Assembly (NCBI RefSeq): GCF_051846915.1
Contig: NZ_JBPYCR010000012.1
Coordinates: 20,933 to 84,932 of the forward strand
Source of the DNA: JBPYCR01 sp051846915
GTDB taxonomy: Bacteria; Bacillota; Bacilli; Bacillales; Amphibacillaceae
DNA length: 64,000 bases
Reading direction: 5' to 3'
The position numbers were made by a program, and so were the translations under genes. Below the pieces are notes generated by a model. It saw only the letters and a list, made by a program, of their open reading frames with translations, ran no database searches and was not told where the DNA came from. The first letter of the stretch is position 1. Every line of letters begins with the position of its first letter. Shown piece by piece: positions 52,947 through 61,674 of the stretch.

Positions 52947-54314
52947 TCACAATTTACTAATATCATCCTCTAGCTCTTTCATAATCCAATTCCCAACAGC
53001 TATTAATTGGTTTTCACTGTACATATTACCTACAATTTGTAATCCGATTGATAAACCATCCGTATTATACCCGACCGGAACGCTTAATGCAGGTAATCCG
53101 CTAACATTAAAAGGGCCTGTATAACGAGACATAGTACTCAAAATATCTTCTTCTTGTTCTCCCCAATTTATTTTTCCAGCAGTAAGCTTTGGGGTGGTTA
53201 TTGGAAGGGTGGGCGTAAGAAGAATATCAATATCATCAAATACTTGCTGAAAATTTTTGTTCATTTTTTGCCGAATTTTTAATGCTTCATTGTATTGTTT
53301 ATTTGAAATCGTTAATCCATGTTTAAAATACTCGTAATTCTCTACTTCATATTTGTCTTTATTTTCTTCCAATTTAAATTGATGAAAGAAAGCACCTTCT
53401 GTCCCAATAATCTTTTCTTGGGCATTTATTGCGCTTTCAATATTTGGAATTGTTACCTGTTTTACATTCGCACCTTGGTTGATAAATATCTCAATAACTT
53501 CCCTAATTTTCTTTTCAACTGTTACATCCAGTAATTCAAAAAAATAGTTTTCTGGTACTCCAATAGTTAATTGACTAAGATCCACTTCTTTATCTAGATA
53601 AGTTGGTTTTGACCCTGCCACGAGTGATTGGAAAATGATAGATAAATCAACGCAATTTCTTGCTAAAACACCTGCATGATCTAAGGACCATGATAATGGA
53701 GTCACACCAGCAGTTGGAATAAGATTGTAGGTTGGTTTTAATCCAACAACTCCACAGCAAGCTGCCGGTATACGAATAGAACCAGATGTATCTGTTCCGA
53801 TCGCACCATAGGATAAGTTTGAAGCAACCGCGACGGCACTTCCCCCACTTGAACCACCAACACTATAATCTGCATTTAATGGGTTTTTAATTGTACCATA
53901 ATGTTTATTTTTACCTACTACATTATTTGCATATTCATCAAGATTGGTTTTACCAACGATGACGGCACCTTGATACCGAAGCTGTTGCACTAATAAAGCA
54001 TCATTTTGACTAATATTATGATTACTAATAATGGACCCATTCGTACATCTTGTATTTTTTACAGAAATATTATCTTTCATAGCTAATGGAACACCATGTA
54101 AAGGCCCTTTGTAATTTCCACTCACTATTTCTTTCTCAGCAGCTTTTGCATCTTCAACTGCTATTTCGTTGCATATACTTATAAAAGCATTGTTTCCGGG
54201 GTTCTCTTCTTCAATTTTATTTAAAATTCGAGTTGTAATTTCAACTGGTGAAACTTCTTTTTTTCTAATTAATGAGGCGATGTGCGAGAGACTTAAGTCA
54301 TTAATATTTTCCAA
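52947..54314 (-). CDS. Amidase signature family hydrolase (last gene of the sigma-54 operon)
   Basis: 455 residues with the AS triad: Lys in GVPLAMKDNISV near residue 80, VGGSSGGSAVAVASN near 150 and Ser in GTDTSGSIRIPAACCGVVGL near 178. Closest in layout to the 11264 amidase. It lacks the C-terminal extension of allophanate hydrolase (AtzF). TTG start with GGAGG 9 nt upstream. It follows the DUF1989 gene in an operon with a ureohydrolase and antiporter, so it probably acts on an amide or ureido intermediate of that pathway. Confidence 0.88.
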   Translation of the reverse strand: MENINDLSLSHIASLIRKKEVSPVEITTRILNKIEEENPGNNAFISICNEIAVEDAKAAEKEIVSGNYKGPLHGVPLAMKDNISVKNTRCTNGSIISNHNISQNDALLVQQLRYQGAVIVGKTNLDEYANNVVGKNKHYGTIKNPLNADYSVGGSSGGSAVAVASNLSYGAIGTDTSGSIRIPAACCGVVGLKPTYNLIPTAGVTPLSWSLDHAGVLARNCVDLSIIFQSLVAGSKPTYLDKEVDLSQLTIGVPENYFFELLDVTVEKKIREVIEIFINQGANVKQVTIPNIESAINAQEKIIGTEGAFFHQFKLEENKDKYEVENYEYFKHGLTISNKQYNEALKIRQKMNKNFQQVFDDIDILLTPTLPITTPKLTAGKINWGEQEEDILSTMSRYTGPFNVSGLPALSVPVGYNTDGLSIGLQIVGNMYSENQLIAVGNWIMKELEDDISKL

Positions 54315-54389
54315 TTACTTTTTCCTCCATCCCATTATCATGCAAAATAAATCGTGCAAAATATGCACGATTTATTTATGATAAGTAGT

Positions 54390-55028
54390 CTAATCAACCT
54401 TTACTTTTACCGGTGTAGGCGCCCCACCATTAAATCCATCAATATCAAATGGACAGACGGATATAGCACATAATGCATCCATTTCAAATTGTAACGTGAT
54501 ATAGTCTCCGGCTTTAGAAGGAGGATCATTTTGAAACCACGTACCGTCTGAACGTATTTGGGTGTTTTGAAATATGTTAAATGGATCAGGTCGTTGCCAG
54601 GCTTCAATTCCATAAGGCTCTAAAACATCTACAAAGTTTTGGTGACACGAACGATGCCCTGGCATACCAACTTCTTCATAGTAGTAAGGATCACAAGCAG
54701 CAATTAGCAAATCATGAACTTCAACTGTATCTTCAATAATGTTGGCCATTGGATTTCTTAAATTCGTCAAAAGTACATCATTTTTTCCTAAATAAAATTG
54801 TTGTTTAAGATTTGTCCGTGTTTGTGTAACGGATAAAAATTCTTTGTAATTATTGGCTGAAAACGCAATAAAGTCAATAACCTGCTGGCCTTCTATATCT
54901 GTAACCGTAACTGTTTGATCTTTTTTCACCTGAAAAGCCTTTCCTTCTCCACCATCGACAATAAACTCTTGTTTCAACGATTCATTATTGTCTTTCACTT
55001 TTTCACCATCCTGTAAAAGTAGTTCCAT
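54390..55028 (-). CDS. DUF1989 / urea carboxylase-associated family protein
   Basis: 212 residues. Family features are GGEGKAFQVKKDQTVTVTDI near residue 26, DFIAFSANNYKEFLSVTQTR near 52, and the Cys/His-rich AACDPYYYEEVGMPGHRSCH near 110. Two DUF1989 subunits are known to form carboxyguanidine deiminase in guanidine degradation; only one is found here and no guanidine carboxylase is near, so the reaction differs or the protein works alone. Downstream of the antiporter in the sigma-54 operon. A GTG at 54998 is an alternative start. Confidence 0.82.
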   Translation of the reverse strand: MELLLQDGEKVKDNNESLKQEFIVDGGEGKAFQVKKDQTVTVTDIEGQQVIDFIAFSANNYKEFLSVTQTRTNLKQQFYLGKNDVLLTNLRNPMANIIEDTVEVHDLLIAACDPYYYEEVGMPGHRSCHQNFVDVLEPYGIEAWQRPDPFNIFQNTQIRSDGTWFQNDPPSKAGDYITLQFEMDALCAISVCPFDIDGFNGGAPTPVKVKVD

Positions 55029-55087
55029 TACGACAAAAGTTCCTATCCGTTGTCACGCCTTTTACTTTATCAACCTCTACCCACTAT

Positions 55088-56461
55088 TTATACGATTAAG
55101 CCAAGTCCCAGGAAAATAAAGAAAGAAATGATTAACCCTGCTAAAGCATATGGGAGTGAAACTTTAATTTGTTGCATATTATTTACCTGAGTCGACGCAC
55201 TTGTTAACGTTACAGCATCACCAAAGAAACATACTTGACTTCCGAATACTCCACCGGACACCATTGCACCTAATACTAAAGATGTATTCACATCACTCAA
55301 TTGTGCAAGCGGAAGGATAATTGGTAAAACGATCCCCATCGTTCCCCAGTAGTTACCAGTAGTAAAGCCTAAAAATGCAACAACTAATAATGTAATCCCT
55401 GGCAATAATAAAGGCGTAATAATTGGTTCCACAGAATGTATCACATATTCAATTGTTCCTAAATTTTCATTGACTCGTACTAATAAAAATATAGCAACAA
55501 TAAGTACGATTAATTCCACCATATCTTGAATCCCTTTTACGCTTGTATCAAATAACTCTGAGTAAGTCATCGTCCCATTTACTCGATATAATATAAAGCA
55601 TGTAGCTATTGCAATAATTACTCCAATAATTAAATCCATATCAAAAATAATCGTACCCGCAACTAAAGCAATGATAGGAAGAATAAAGTTAATTAATCTT
55701 GGTTTTTTTGCGCTCGCATCAGTTTCTTTCGATTCGTCATCCATATCGTGAGCATCGTCAGATCCCTCAGGGAATAAATTACCCTTTTCAGCCCTTTTTG
55801 TCGCTTCTTTCACATACTGTGTCATCGGTACTTTATTATAAATGAATAATAGGACAATAATTAATGAGACGATGGGATAAATCATAAAAGGTATACTTGA
55901 AACATACGTTGTAAATCCATCTGTCTTCAAGAGTTCACTTGACCCATACAGTCCCATTAAAAATACAGCCCAGCTTGAAAAAGGAATAAGTACAGACACC
56001 GGAGTTCCCGTCGCATTGGTGACGTATGCCAATACTTCTCTTGGCACTTTAAACTTATCCGTTAAATTCCGCATCGTTCCGCCAATTAATAACGCATTCA
56101 TATATTCGTCCATAAAAATAATGATCCCAAAGATGTACGTAGCAAATAAACTATTCTCTTTACTTTTCACATATTTTATAGCTAATTCTCGGAATGCTGT
56201 ACCAGAATTCGAATTACCAAACATAGCAATCAATATTCCAAACAGAGCCGGAATTACCATTGTCCAAACAACGTCAGGATCACTCATGGTAGCTAATAAG
56301 TCTCCAACCCAGTTTTGGAAAAAGGAAAAGCCATAAAGTAAAACAGCTCCTACTACTGTACCTAAAATCAATGGCTCAATAACCTTTTTCGTAATGATAG
56401 CAGAAATCACGACAACTGCTATAGGTAGTAAAGATAGAATACCATAGGTTCCCTCTACCAC
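55088..56461 (-). CDS. NhaC-family Na+/H+ antiporter-like transporter
   Basis: 457 residues, about 11 helices. IIIFMDEYMNALLIGGTMRN near residue 112, VTNATGTPVSVLIPFSSWAV near 145 and LGFTTGNYWGTMGIVLPIIL near 355 are typical of the NhaC family, which also contains malate/lactate and amino-acid antiporters (MleN, ArcD-like). In this operon an organic substrate (a guanidino acid or product exchange) is more likely than plain sodium export. GTG start with AAGGAGGG; lies 32 nt after the ureohydrolase gene. Confidence 0.88.
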   Translation of the reverse strand: MVEGTYGILSLLPIAVVVISAIITKKVIEPLILGTVVGAVLLYGFSFFQNWVGDLLATMSDPDVVWTMVIPALFGILIAMFGNSNSGTAFRELAIKYVKSKENSLFATYIFGIIIFMDEYMNALLIGGTMRNLTDKFKVPREVLAYVTNATGTPVSVLIPFSSWAVFLMGLYGSSELLKTDGFTTYVSSIPFMIYPIVSLIIVLLFIYNKVPMTQYVKEATKRAEKGNLFPEGSDDAHDMDDESKETDASAKKPRLINFILPIIALVAGTIIFDMDLIIGVIIAIATCFILYRVNGTMTYSELFDTSVKGIQDMVELIVLIVAIFLLVRVNENLGTIEYVIHSVEPIITPLLLPGITLLVVAFLGFTTGNYWGTMGIVLPIILPLAQLSDVNTSLVLGAMVSGGVFGSQVCFFGDAVTLTSASTQVNNMQQIKVSLPYALAGLIISFFIFLGLGLIV

Positions 56462-56493
56462 AAATATCCCTCCTTTTTAATTGACTTTCTTTG

Positions 56494-57441
56494 TTATTTG
56501 CTGCTGCTTCTCTTCTTCAAAGCCACCAAACTGATCATTTCAAAAATAACGGCAGAAGCTGCAACGGCTGTAATTTCACCATTATCATAGGTAGGTAGAA
56601 CTTCAACTAAATCAAAACCTTTAATATTAAGTCCATCCAATCCTCTTACAAATTCCAGCGCTTCGTGGCTTGTTGGTCCACCAACTTCTGGAGTACCTGT
56701 CCCAGGTGCATAAGCCGGGTCGAGGAAATCTATATCATAAGTGACAAACACCGGTCTATCTTTCGCTCGCGCATGAATTCGTTCCATTACTTTGTCGTAC
56801 CCAATTTCTCTTACTTCTTTCATTGGAATTACTTCATAGCCTAAGTCTCTGGCATCTTCAATATCTTCCGGACCGTACAATGGGCCGCGCATGCCTACTT
56901 GAATGGAATGTTCGGTATCGATCAATCCTTCTTCCACTGCTCGGCGAAAAGGAGTACCATGCATATACTTTTCTCCAAAATAGTTATCCCACGTATCCCC
57001 GTGTGAATCAAAATGTACTAAAGATATCGGACCGTATTGCTTTGCGAACGCTCGCAAAGATCCGAGTGTTATTGAATGATCCCCGCCAATCAAAATTGGT
57101 GTAATTTCTTTTTCTAAGATTGGCTGCAATCCTGCTTCCATATTGGCATACGTTTGATGTATATTTCCTGGTATAACATCAATATCCCCGTAATCGACGC
57201 CGGAACAATATTCAAAAATATTAATATCCTGATCCGGATTATATGGCCGCAACAGAACAGAAAAATCGCGAACATGTTGTGGACCGTAACGCTGTCCTGT
57301 CCGATTGGAGGCTGCGGTGTCAAAAGGTACACCAAGAACAACAAAATCTACATCCTCAGTAGTTCTCACATGCTCCAATCTCATAAAGGTACGTGGACCT
57401 GTAAATCGTGGTGACTTCGATGAATCTTTAGGTTGATACAC
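56494..57441 (-). CDS. Agmatinase/arginase-family ureohydrolase
   Basis: 315 residues with the binuclear manganese site: PILIGGDHSITLGSLRAF near residue 118 (His), LVHFDSHGDTWDNYFGEKYM near 143 (Asp-x-His-x-Asp) and FVTYDIDFLDPAYAPGTGTP near 228 (Asp-x-Asp), plus the agmatinase-type GVPFDTAASNRTGQRYGP start. It cleaves a guanidino compound to urea and an amine (agmatine, guanidinobutyrate or similar). DSHGD replaces the usual DAHxD. First gene of the sigma-54 operon; GTG start after AAAGGGG. No urease is in the window. Confidence 0.9.
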   Translation of the reverse strand: MYQPKDSSKSPRFTGPRTFMRLEHVRTTEDVDFVVLGVPFDTAASNRTGQRYGPQHVRDFSVLLRPYNPDQDINIFEYCSGVDYGDIDVIPGNIHQTYANMEAGLQPILEKEITPILIGGDHSITLGSLRAFAKQYGPISLVHFDSHGDTWDNYFGEKYMHGTPFRRAVEEGLIDTEHSIQVGMRGPLYGPEDIEDARDLGYEVIPMKEVREIGYDKVMERIHARAKDRPVFVTYDIDFLDPAYAPGTGTPEVGGPTSHEALEFVRGLDGLNIKGFDLVEVLPTYDNGEITAVAASAVIFEMISLVALKKRSSSK

Positions 57442-57510
57442 GTAAAAAATCCCCTTTCAATTTATATAATTGCTTTCTATCTCGTATTTTTACCTTGCAC
57501 TAGTTATATA

Positions 57511-57528
57511 TGCAATTTGCATGCCAAC
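57511..57528 (-). promoter_or_regulatory. Sigma-54 (-24/-12) promoter of the ureohydrolase operon
   Basis: Minus strand TTGGCATGCAAATTGCA: GG at -24 (57525-57524) and GC at -12 (57513-57512), exactly 12 nt apart, matching the TGGCAC-N5-TTGC consensus with one change. It ends 70 nt before the GTG start and lies between the operon and the adjacent sigma-54 activator gene. Confidence 0.85.
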
Positions 57529-57577
57529 TTTTATTTACGTATACAAGCGATTTTTGCGTTTTTCTGTAATTCATAAT

Positions 57578-57634
57578 TGAATTAAAACAGGAAACTTGAA
57601 TCACCCATGAATTAATTGATTCATTTTGAATTAA
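57578..57634. promoter_or_regulatory. Repeated TGAATTAA motifs, candidate upstream activator sites
   Basis: TGAATTAA occurs at 57578, 57608 and 57627, between 50 and 105 nt upstream of the -24/-12 promoter, the third overlapping the end of the activator gene. Spacing (30 and 19 nt) is compatible with activator-dimer binding on about one to three faces of the helix. AT-rich chance repetition is possible. Confidence 0.4.
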
Positions 57635-59039
57635 TATTGTATTTTTTTAACCTTCGTACAACAGTTGCTTGACTTACACCTAAGTAATCAGCCATTTCAT
57701 ATGTTGTTTTATACTGACGATAAGCTCTCGTTAACCATGCTCTTTCTACTTCTTCCAACGATTCTTGTAATGTTAATCCTTTTTGTTCAAATGTATTTAA
57801 CGATTGATCATCGTTAAACCGCGCTAGATCTTGCCCCCTCCCATATTCGTTAACAAAAGGTAAGTTTGAAGGGTAAATCATATTTGTATCCGATGTTACA
57901 ACGAGACGTTCAACTAAATTTTCAAGTTCGCGTACATTTCCCGGCCATTTATATTGTTGAATAGCATCTAATGTTGCCGGGTAAAAGGTTTTCTCCATAT
58001 TATATTTTTCATTTACTATTTCCAAAAAGTACAATGCTAGTTGATAAATATCTTCTTTTCGCTCACGTAAAGGTGGTATATGAATGGGGACAACGTTTAA
58101 GCGATAAAAGAGGTCTTCCCGGAATTTTCCCTCTTGAACCAATGCAGATAAATCTTGGTTGGTGGCAGTAACAATACGGAAGTCGACATCAATGGATTTT
58201 GATCCACCAACTCTCGTCACTTTTTTCTCCTCAAGCACTTTCAATAGCTTTACCTGTTGCGCTATTGGAATTTCTGCAATTTCATCTAAAAAAAGCGTTC
58301 CTTGATCGGCGAGCTCTATTAAGCCGACCCTCCCCTTTGGACTGGCGCCGGTGAACGCTCCAGGTTCATACCCAAATACTTCTGATTCAAATAAATTATC
58401 CGGAATTGCCCCACAATTAACTTCAATAAATGCTTCTTGCCATCGGTCACTATGGTTATGCAATGCACGCGCAAACATACTTTTTCCGACACCGGATTCC
58501 CCGAGCAGCACGGTGCTTGCATCTGATTTTGCCATCCGGTAGACAAGGTCCCATACCTTTTTGATTGCCTCGCTTTTTACGATAATACCCTCAACCTTCG
58601 TTTCCTTCACTCTAAGCTCCTCAATCTCAGTCTCATACCGTGCCATTTTTGTGTTTAAGTGTTCGTAGTCTTCTTTTAATTGTTGGATTTCCGTTAAATC
58701 ATGCGAGAAACTAATGATTCGAATCATATGTCTGTCCTTATCGAAAATTGGAATCCCCGTAGCCATAACTACTTTGCCATTGATCGTTTTTTGCATAACT
58801 TGTACTTCCTTTTGATCTTTTAACACTTCCACAGTAACGGAAGGGCTAAAAATGTTTTCTTCTTGAAGCTGAAAAACCGATTTCCCTATTAAATAAGAAG
58901 AATCAATTCCATATATCGAAGCACAATTCGGGCTTGTACGAAGAACAGTTCCACTTCCATCCGTAATTACAACGTTGTCATTCGAATATTTAATGATGCT
59001 ATCTAATTCAGCTTCCAAAAATTCCTTCTGATTTCCCAT
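57621..59039 (-). CDS. Sigma-54-dependent PAS/AAA+ transcriptional activator
   Basis: 472 residues. PAS sensor (about 8-115, NVVITDGSGTVLRTSPNCAS), short coiled coil, AAA+ domain (about 145-385) with Walker A LLGESGVGKSMFARALHNHS, the sigma-54 contact loop GYEPGAFTGASPKG and Walker B GTLFLDEIAEIP, and a Fis-type HTH (YKTTYEMADYLGVSQATVVR). No receiver domain, so it senses a small ligand or redox state. ATG 59039 with AGGGGTG upstream. Located next to a sigma-54 promoter, it is the evident activator of the ureohydrolase operon, as RocR is for arginine catabolism. Confidence 0.93.
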   Translation of the reverse strand: MGNQKEFLEAELDSIIKYSNDNVVITDGSGTVLRTSPNCASIYGIDSSYLIGKSVFQLQEENIFSPSVTVEVLKDQKEVQVMQKTINGKVVMATGIPIFDKDRHMIRIISFSHDLTEIQQLKEDYEHLNTKMARYETEIEELRVKETKVEGIIVKSEAIKKVWDLVYRMAKSDASTVLLGESGVGKSMFARALHNHSDRWQEAFIEVNCGAIPDNLFESEVFGYEPGAFTGASPKGRVGLIELADQGTLFLDEIAEIPIAQQVKLLKVLEEKKVTRVGGSKSIDVDFRIVTATNQDLSALVQEGKFREDLFYRLNVVPIHIPPLRERKEDIYQLALYFLEIVNEKYNMEKTFYPATLDAIQQYKWPGNVRELENLVERLVVTSDTNMIYPSNLPFVNEYGRGQDLARFNDDQSLNTFEQKGLTLQESLEEVERAWLTRAYRQYKTTYEMADYLGVSQATVVRRLKKYNINSK

Positions 59040-59280
59040 TAGCACACCCCTCATTTACTGACTCTTTCGACCATTTTTCCTATTATATAATTTCATATTA
59101 TCATAGACAATGTAAAATTATGGATCGCTTCTTGCTATGGTTCTCATATAAAAGTCAAAAGCTTTAACGGCTTCCTCAAAATTCGGGCATTTTCTCCATT
59201 CTTCGGATAGTAAATGCCCGGTGCGTAACTTTTGTCGTATTTACCCAGGTAGAAGGCACATTCACCCACACGCCACCCCA

Positions 59281-59826
59281 TCACACTTCCATCTTTACCT
59301 TTCGCAGTTTTTTTCTCGCTTGTTTGCCCCAGCTTTTTACCGCTTCCACGGATACCCCTTCCTGCTCGGCAATATCCTTTATAGGAATATTTTCAACGAT
59401 GAAATAATAAACCCACTTCCATTGGTTTTTTGTTAACCTATTTTTTACTTGCTGCCAAAAATGAGTGTCGGTAACCGGGATATCTGTCTGATCATGAATG
59501 AGGGCGGTTGTTTCTCGTTTGCGGGTACGATTGCCAAGGTCTATCTTTTGACTTTCCTCCTTGACAACAGCTTCTTTTGCATCTTGTTCCCGTTTCTTTT
59601 TACGGAGCAAATCAATCATTCGATTGCGAATCGTATAGTTGAAGTATGTGGCAAGCGGTCCTTTATCCGGTCGGTACGTTTCGTATGCATTCCACATCGC
59701 AACCAAACCTTCCTGATAAAATTCTTTGTGCGGATCTTTCACATCTAACTTGTGAATATAGAAATAAATTCTACGTTCATTTTGTTTTACAATCTCTTCA
59801 AAATCCATTTTTTTATAACCCACCAT
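59281..59826 (-). CDS. Small sigma-70-family RNA polymerase sigma factor
   Basis: 181 residues. Region 2 spans about residues 15-80 (HKEFYQEGLVAMWNAYETYR, YFNYTIRNRMIDLLRKKKRE) and region 4 about 115-180 with HTH IPIKDIAEQEGVSVEAVKSW. It has the length of an ECF or SigO/YvrI-like factor; no anti-sigma gene is recognisable. Between its stop and the sigma-54 activator (59040-59280) only short frames occur. ATG 59826 lies 6 nt after GGGGAGG. Target promoters unknown. Confidence 0.82.
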   Translation of the reverse strand: MVGYKKMDFEEIVKQNERRIYFYIHKLDVKDPHKEFYQEGLVAMWNAYETYRPDKGPLATYFNYTIRNRMIDLLRKKKREQDAKEAVVKEESQKIDLGNRTRKRETTALIHDQTDIPVTDTHFWQQVKNRLTKNQWKWVYYFIVENIPIKDIAEQEGVSVEAVKSWGKQARKKLRKVKMEV

Positions 59827-59840
59827 TCCCATCCTCCCCT

Positions 59841-59862
59841 ATAAAAAAGCTAGCTTTTTTAT
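59841..59862. promoter_or_regulatory. Perfect 22-bp palindrome just upstream of the sigma factor gene
   Basis: ATAAAAAAGCTAGCTTTTTTAT is perfectly symmetric and ends close to the ribosome binding site (AGGGGAGG) of the sigma gene. It could be an operator, a leader hairpin hiding the ribosome binding site, or a terminator of upstream transcription on either strand. The remaining 59863-60047 shows no gene. Confidence 0.55.
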
Positions 59863-60047
59863 ATAATGTATTTACTATTACTATCGTTGCCATTCCCAAT
59901 TAGGGGGCATTTAGATCTAATATATTCAAAACTTTCATATAAATCAATCCATTTTAAGACAAATTCCGCTTTCGTTCGATCTATTATTCATTATAGAGCA
60001 CTTGTTCCTATACGTAAAGAAAAGAAATAACAATTATCAGACCCATG

Positions 60048-60094
60048 AAAAAACCGGCACCCGGAAGCAACTGCATTCCGAAAGTACCGGCAAT
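60048..60094 (-). terminator. Terminator of the DUF4317 gene
   Basis: On the minus strand GCCGGTACTTTCGGAA can pair with TTCCGGGTGCCGG (imperfect), followed by TTTTTTC; 168 nt downstream of the stop codon. Confidence 0.65.
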
Positions 60095-60261
60095 TTTGTA
60101 TGTAAGTTTTTGTTTAGGTAGGACTAATGAAAGTTTAATTTAATGCAACGCTAGCCGTAGATTCAGACTCAACAGATATTGGCTAGAAGTAGAAGATAAG
60201 AACAAAGTGTCATTATCTCATCGAGTGTACTAATTTCAAGCATTATCTCTCTATTTTTAAA

Positions 60262-61452
60262 TTATTTTCCATTCTCTTCCGCTTTTTTAAATAAAGCTTC
60301 TGGGATCATTTCAAAGCCTTCAATCACCGTATTTTCCTCTACTTCAAGCACGAGGCATAGTTTCCCATCAACGTGGACTTGTCGTACATATCTTAAATCT
60401 TGCGGACTAATTTTAATATCCGCGACCTTTGTTTGTATTTTAATAGACTTAGACGTATGCTTTGGTACGATGCTGCTCGCTTTTAGCTCGTATTTTTCAT
60501 CATCAATCACTGTCTTGAAAGCCTCTTCTACCTTTTCCGTATTGACATCTTCTACTCCACTGCTTTTTAAAACCTGTTCTACATCTTTATAGTCTAATTT
60601 CGGTATCTCTTCTTCTTCATTCTCTTCTATAACACGATGAATTTCTTCGTATACATTCGAAAGTGTGGAAGTATTCATTTGGTCGTTTGCAACTTTTTTT
60701 ACAATCTCCTCAAAAACCACTTTATCCTCTTGGGCAGTCATAGTTTCTTCCGCATTTAATACTTCTTCTATGAAATGATAATCTAGTTCATATGCTTTTC
60801 CTGCCGAATATAGAACGTGGTTGACATCAGCTGCATTATCCGTAAAGCAAGGGAATAGAAAACCCGATATTGGATTCGTCAAATTAATAATTGGATCAAC
60901 AGCAAAATTATATTTAAACTCTTTTTCCACATAGTCGAACAGCAATTCTTTTTTCGGATCTTGCGTTTTATTTATACTACATAGAATAAAAGAATGGGAA
61001 TAAACCGTATCACGACCACTTTCTTCCGACTCTTCATTGCGACGCTTCATCGGTTTCATATATTCTCCACGAATAAAAGTCACGACAATATCCATTTCAT
61101 ATTGTTTATCTTTCAACATTTTTTCTACAATGCGAAGCATATGGCCCTTCCACTCTTCTGTATCATTACTTAGAAGACCTTGGTGAAGAATTAGCTGGCT
61201 GGAATCCTCTATATCACGTTGGAACTTTAATTCAAACAGCTTTTCGTCCAACTGACCGGATAATACCTTTTTAAAATTATTTATAAATAACTCCTTCTGT
61301 TCCTCTTCTACCAATTCAAATGGTACACTTTGGTGATGGTAAATATCACTCGATTCTTTCATAATGTAAACATTAAAGATTTCATGAAATTGTAATAGAT
61401 CATTATTTACTTTAAATTGTTTACGAATATTTGCGATGTCTTTTTTGTTCAA
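60262..61452 (-). CDS. DUF4317 family protein
   Basis: 396 residues starting MNKKDIANIRKQFKVNNDLL, the usual opening of DUF4317 proteins of Firmicutes. Soluble, acidic, mixed alpha/beta, no membrane segment; a conserved SHSFILCSINKTQDPKKELL block is near residue 155. Function unknown. TTG start with AGGAG about 10 nt upstream. Stands alone between a sigma factor and the vitamin B6 genes. Confidence 0.82.
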   Translation of the reverse strand: MNKKDIANIRKQFKVNNDLLQFHEIFNVYIMKESSDIYHHQSVPFELVEEEQKELFINNFKKVLSGQLDEKLFELKFQRDIEDSSQLILHQGLLSNDTEEWKGHMLRIVEKMLKDKQYEMDIVVTFIRGEYMKPMKRRNEESEESGRDTVYSHSFILCSINKTQDPKKELLFDYVEKEFKYNFAVDPIINLTNPISGFLFPCFTDNAADVNHVLYSAGKAYELDYHFIEEVLNAEETMTAQEDKVVFEEIVKKVANDQMNTSTLSNVYEEIHRVIEENEEEEIPKLDYKDVEQVLKSSGVEDVNTEKVEEAFKTVIDDEKYELKASSIVPKHTSKSIKIQTKVADIKISPQDLRYVRQVHVDGKLCLVLEVEENTVIEGFEMIPEALFKKAEENGK

Positions 61453-61546
61453 GCTCGTTTCACTCCTAAGTTGATTTCAGGATGTATTCTTCCTAAATAC
61501 ATTCTTTCATTTTATCATGATAGTCAAGAATAGAAACCAAAAGATA

Positions 61547-61619
61547 AAGAAAAGCGCAAGCGCCCTGGTCAGCCCCGCCAAGCTAGACAGCTATGCACAA
61601 AATTTTAGCTTTCTGACCT
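61547..61619. repeat. Dispersed palindromic repeat, copy 3 (internally deleted, 73 bp)
   Basis: Keeps both ends (AAGAAAAGCGCAAGCGCC and CTTTCTGACCT) of the element seen at 11075 but has lost about 80 bp between two AAGCT direct repeats, removing both hairpin right arms. Confidence 0.85.
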
Positions 61620-61643
61620 GTTAAGAAAACCTATAAAAGTAAA

Positions 61644-61672
61644 CGGGACAAGGAGCTTGTCTCCATGTCCCG
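61644..61672 (-). terminator. Terminator of pdxK
   Basis: CGGGACA-A-GGAG-CTTGT-CTCC-A-TGTCCCG stem with a minus-strand TTTACTTTT tail, 3 nt after the pdxK stop. Confidence 0.85.
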
Positions 61673-61674
61673 CA

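Noticed and set aside
52947..54314. Calling the operon amidase allophanate hydrolase
   Set aside because: The protein has 455 residues and lacks the extra C-terminal domain typical of AtzF-type enzymes; no urea carboxylase is nearby.
54390..55028. Calling the DUF1989 protein carboxyguanidine deiminase
   Set aside because: That enzyme needs two DUF1989 subunits and a guanidine carboxylase context, neither of which is present.
59055..59280. Possible small gene or anti-sigma factor downstream of the sigma gene
   Set aside because: All three minus-strand frames are partly open, but each is short, lacks a good ribosome binding site and shows no membrane helix or known domain. A tail reading HLLSEEWRKCPNFEEAVKAF is noted as a possible gene remnant only.
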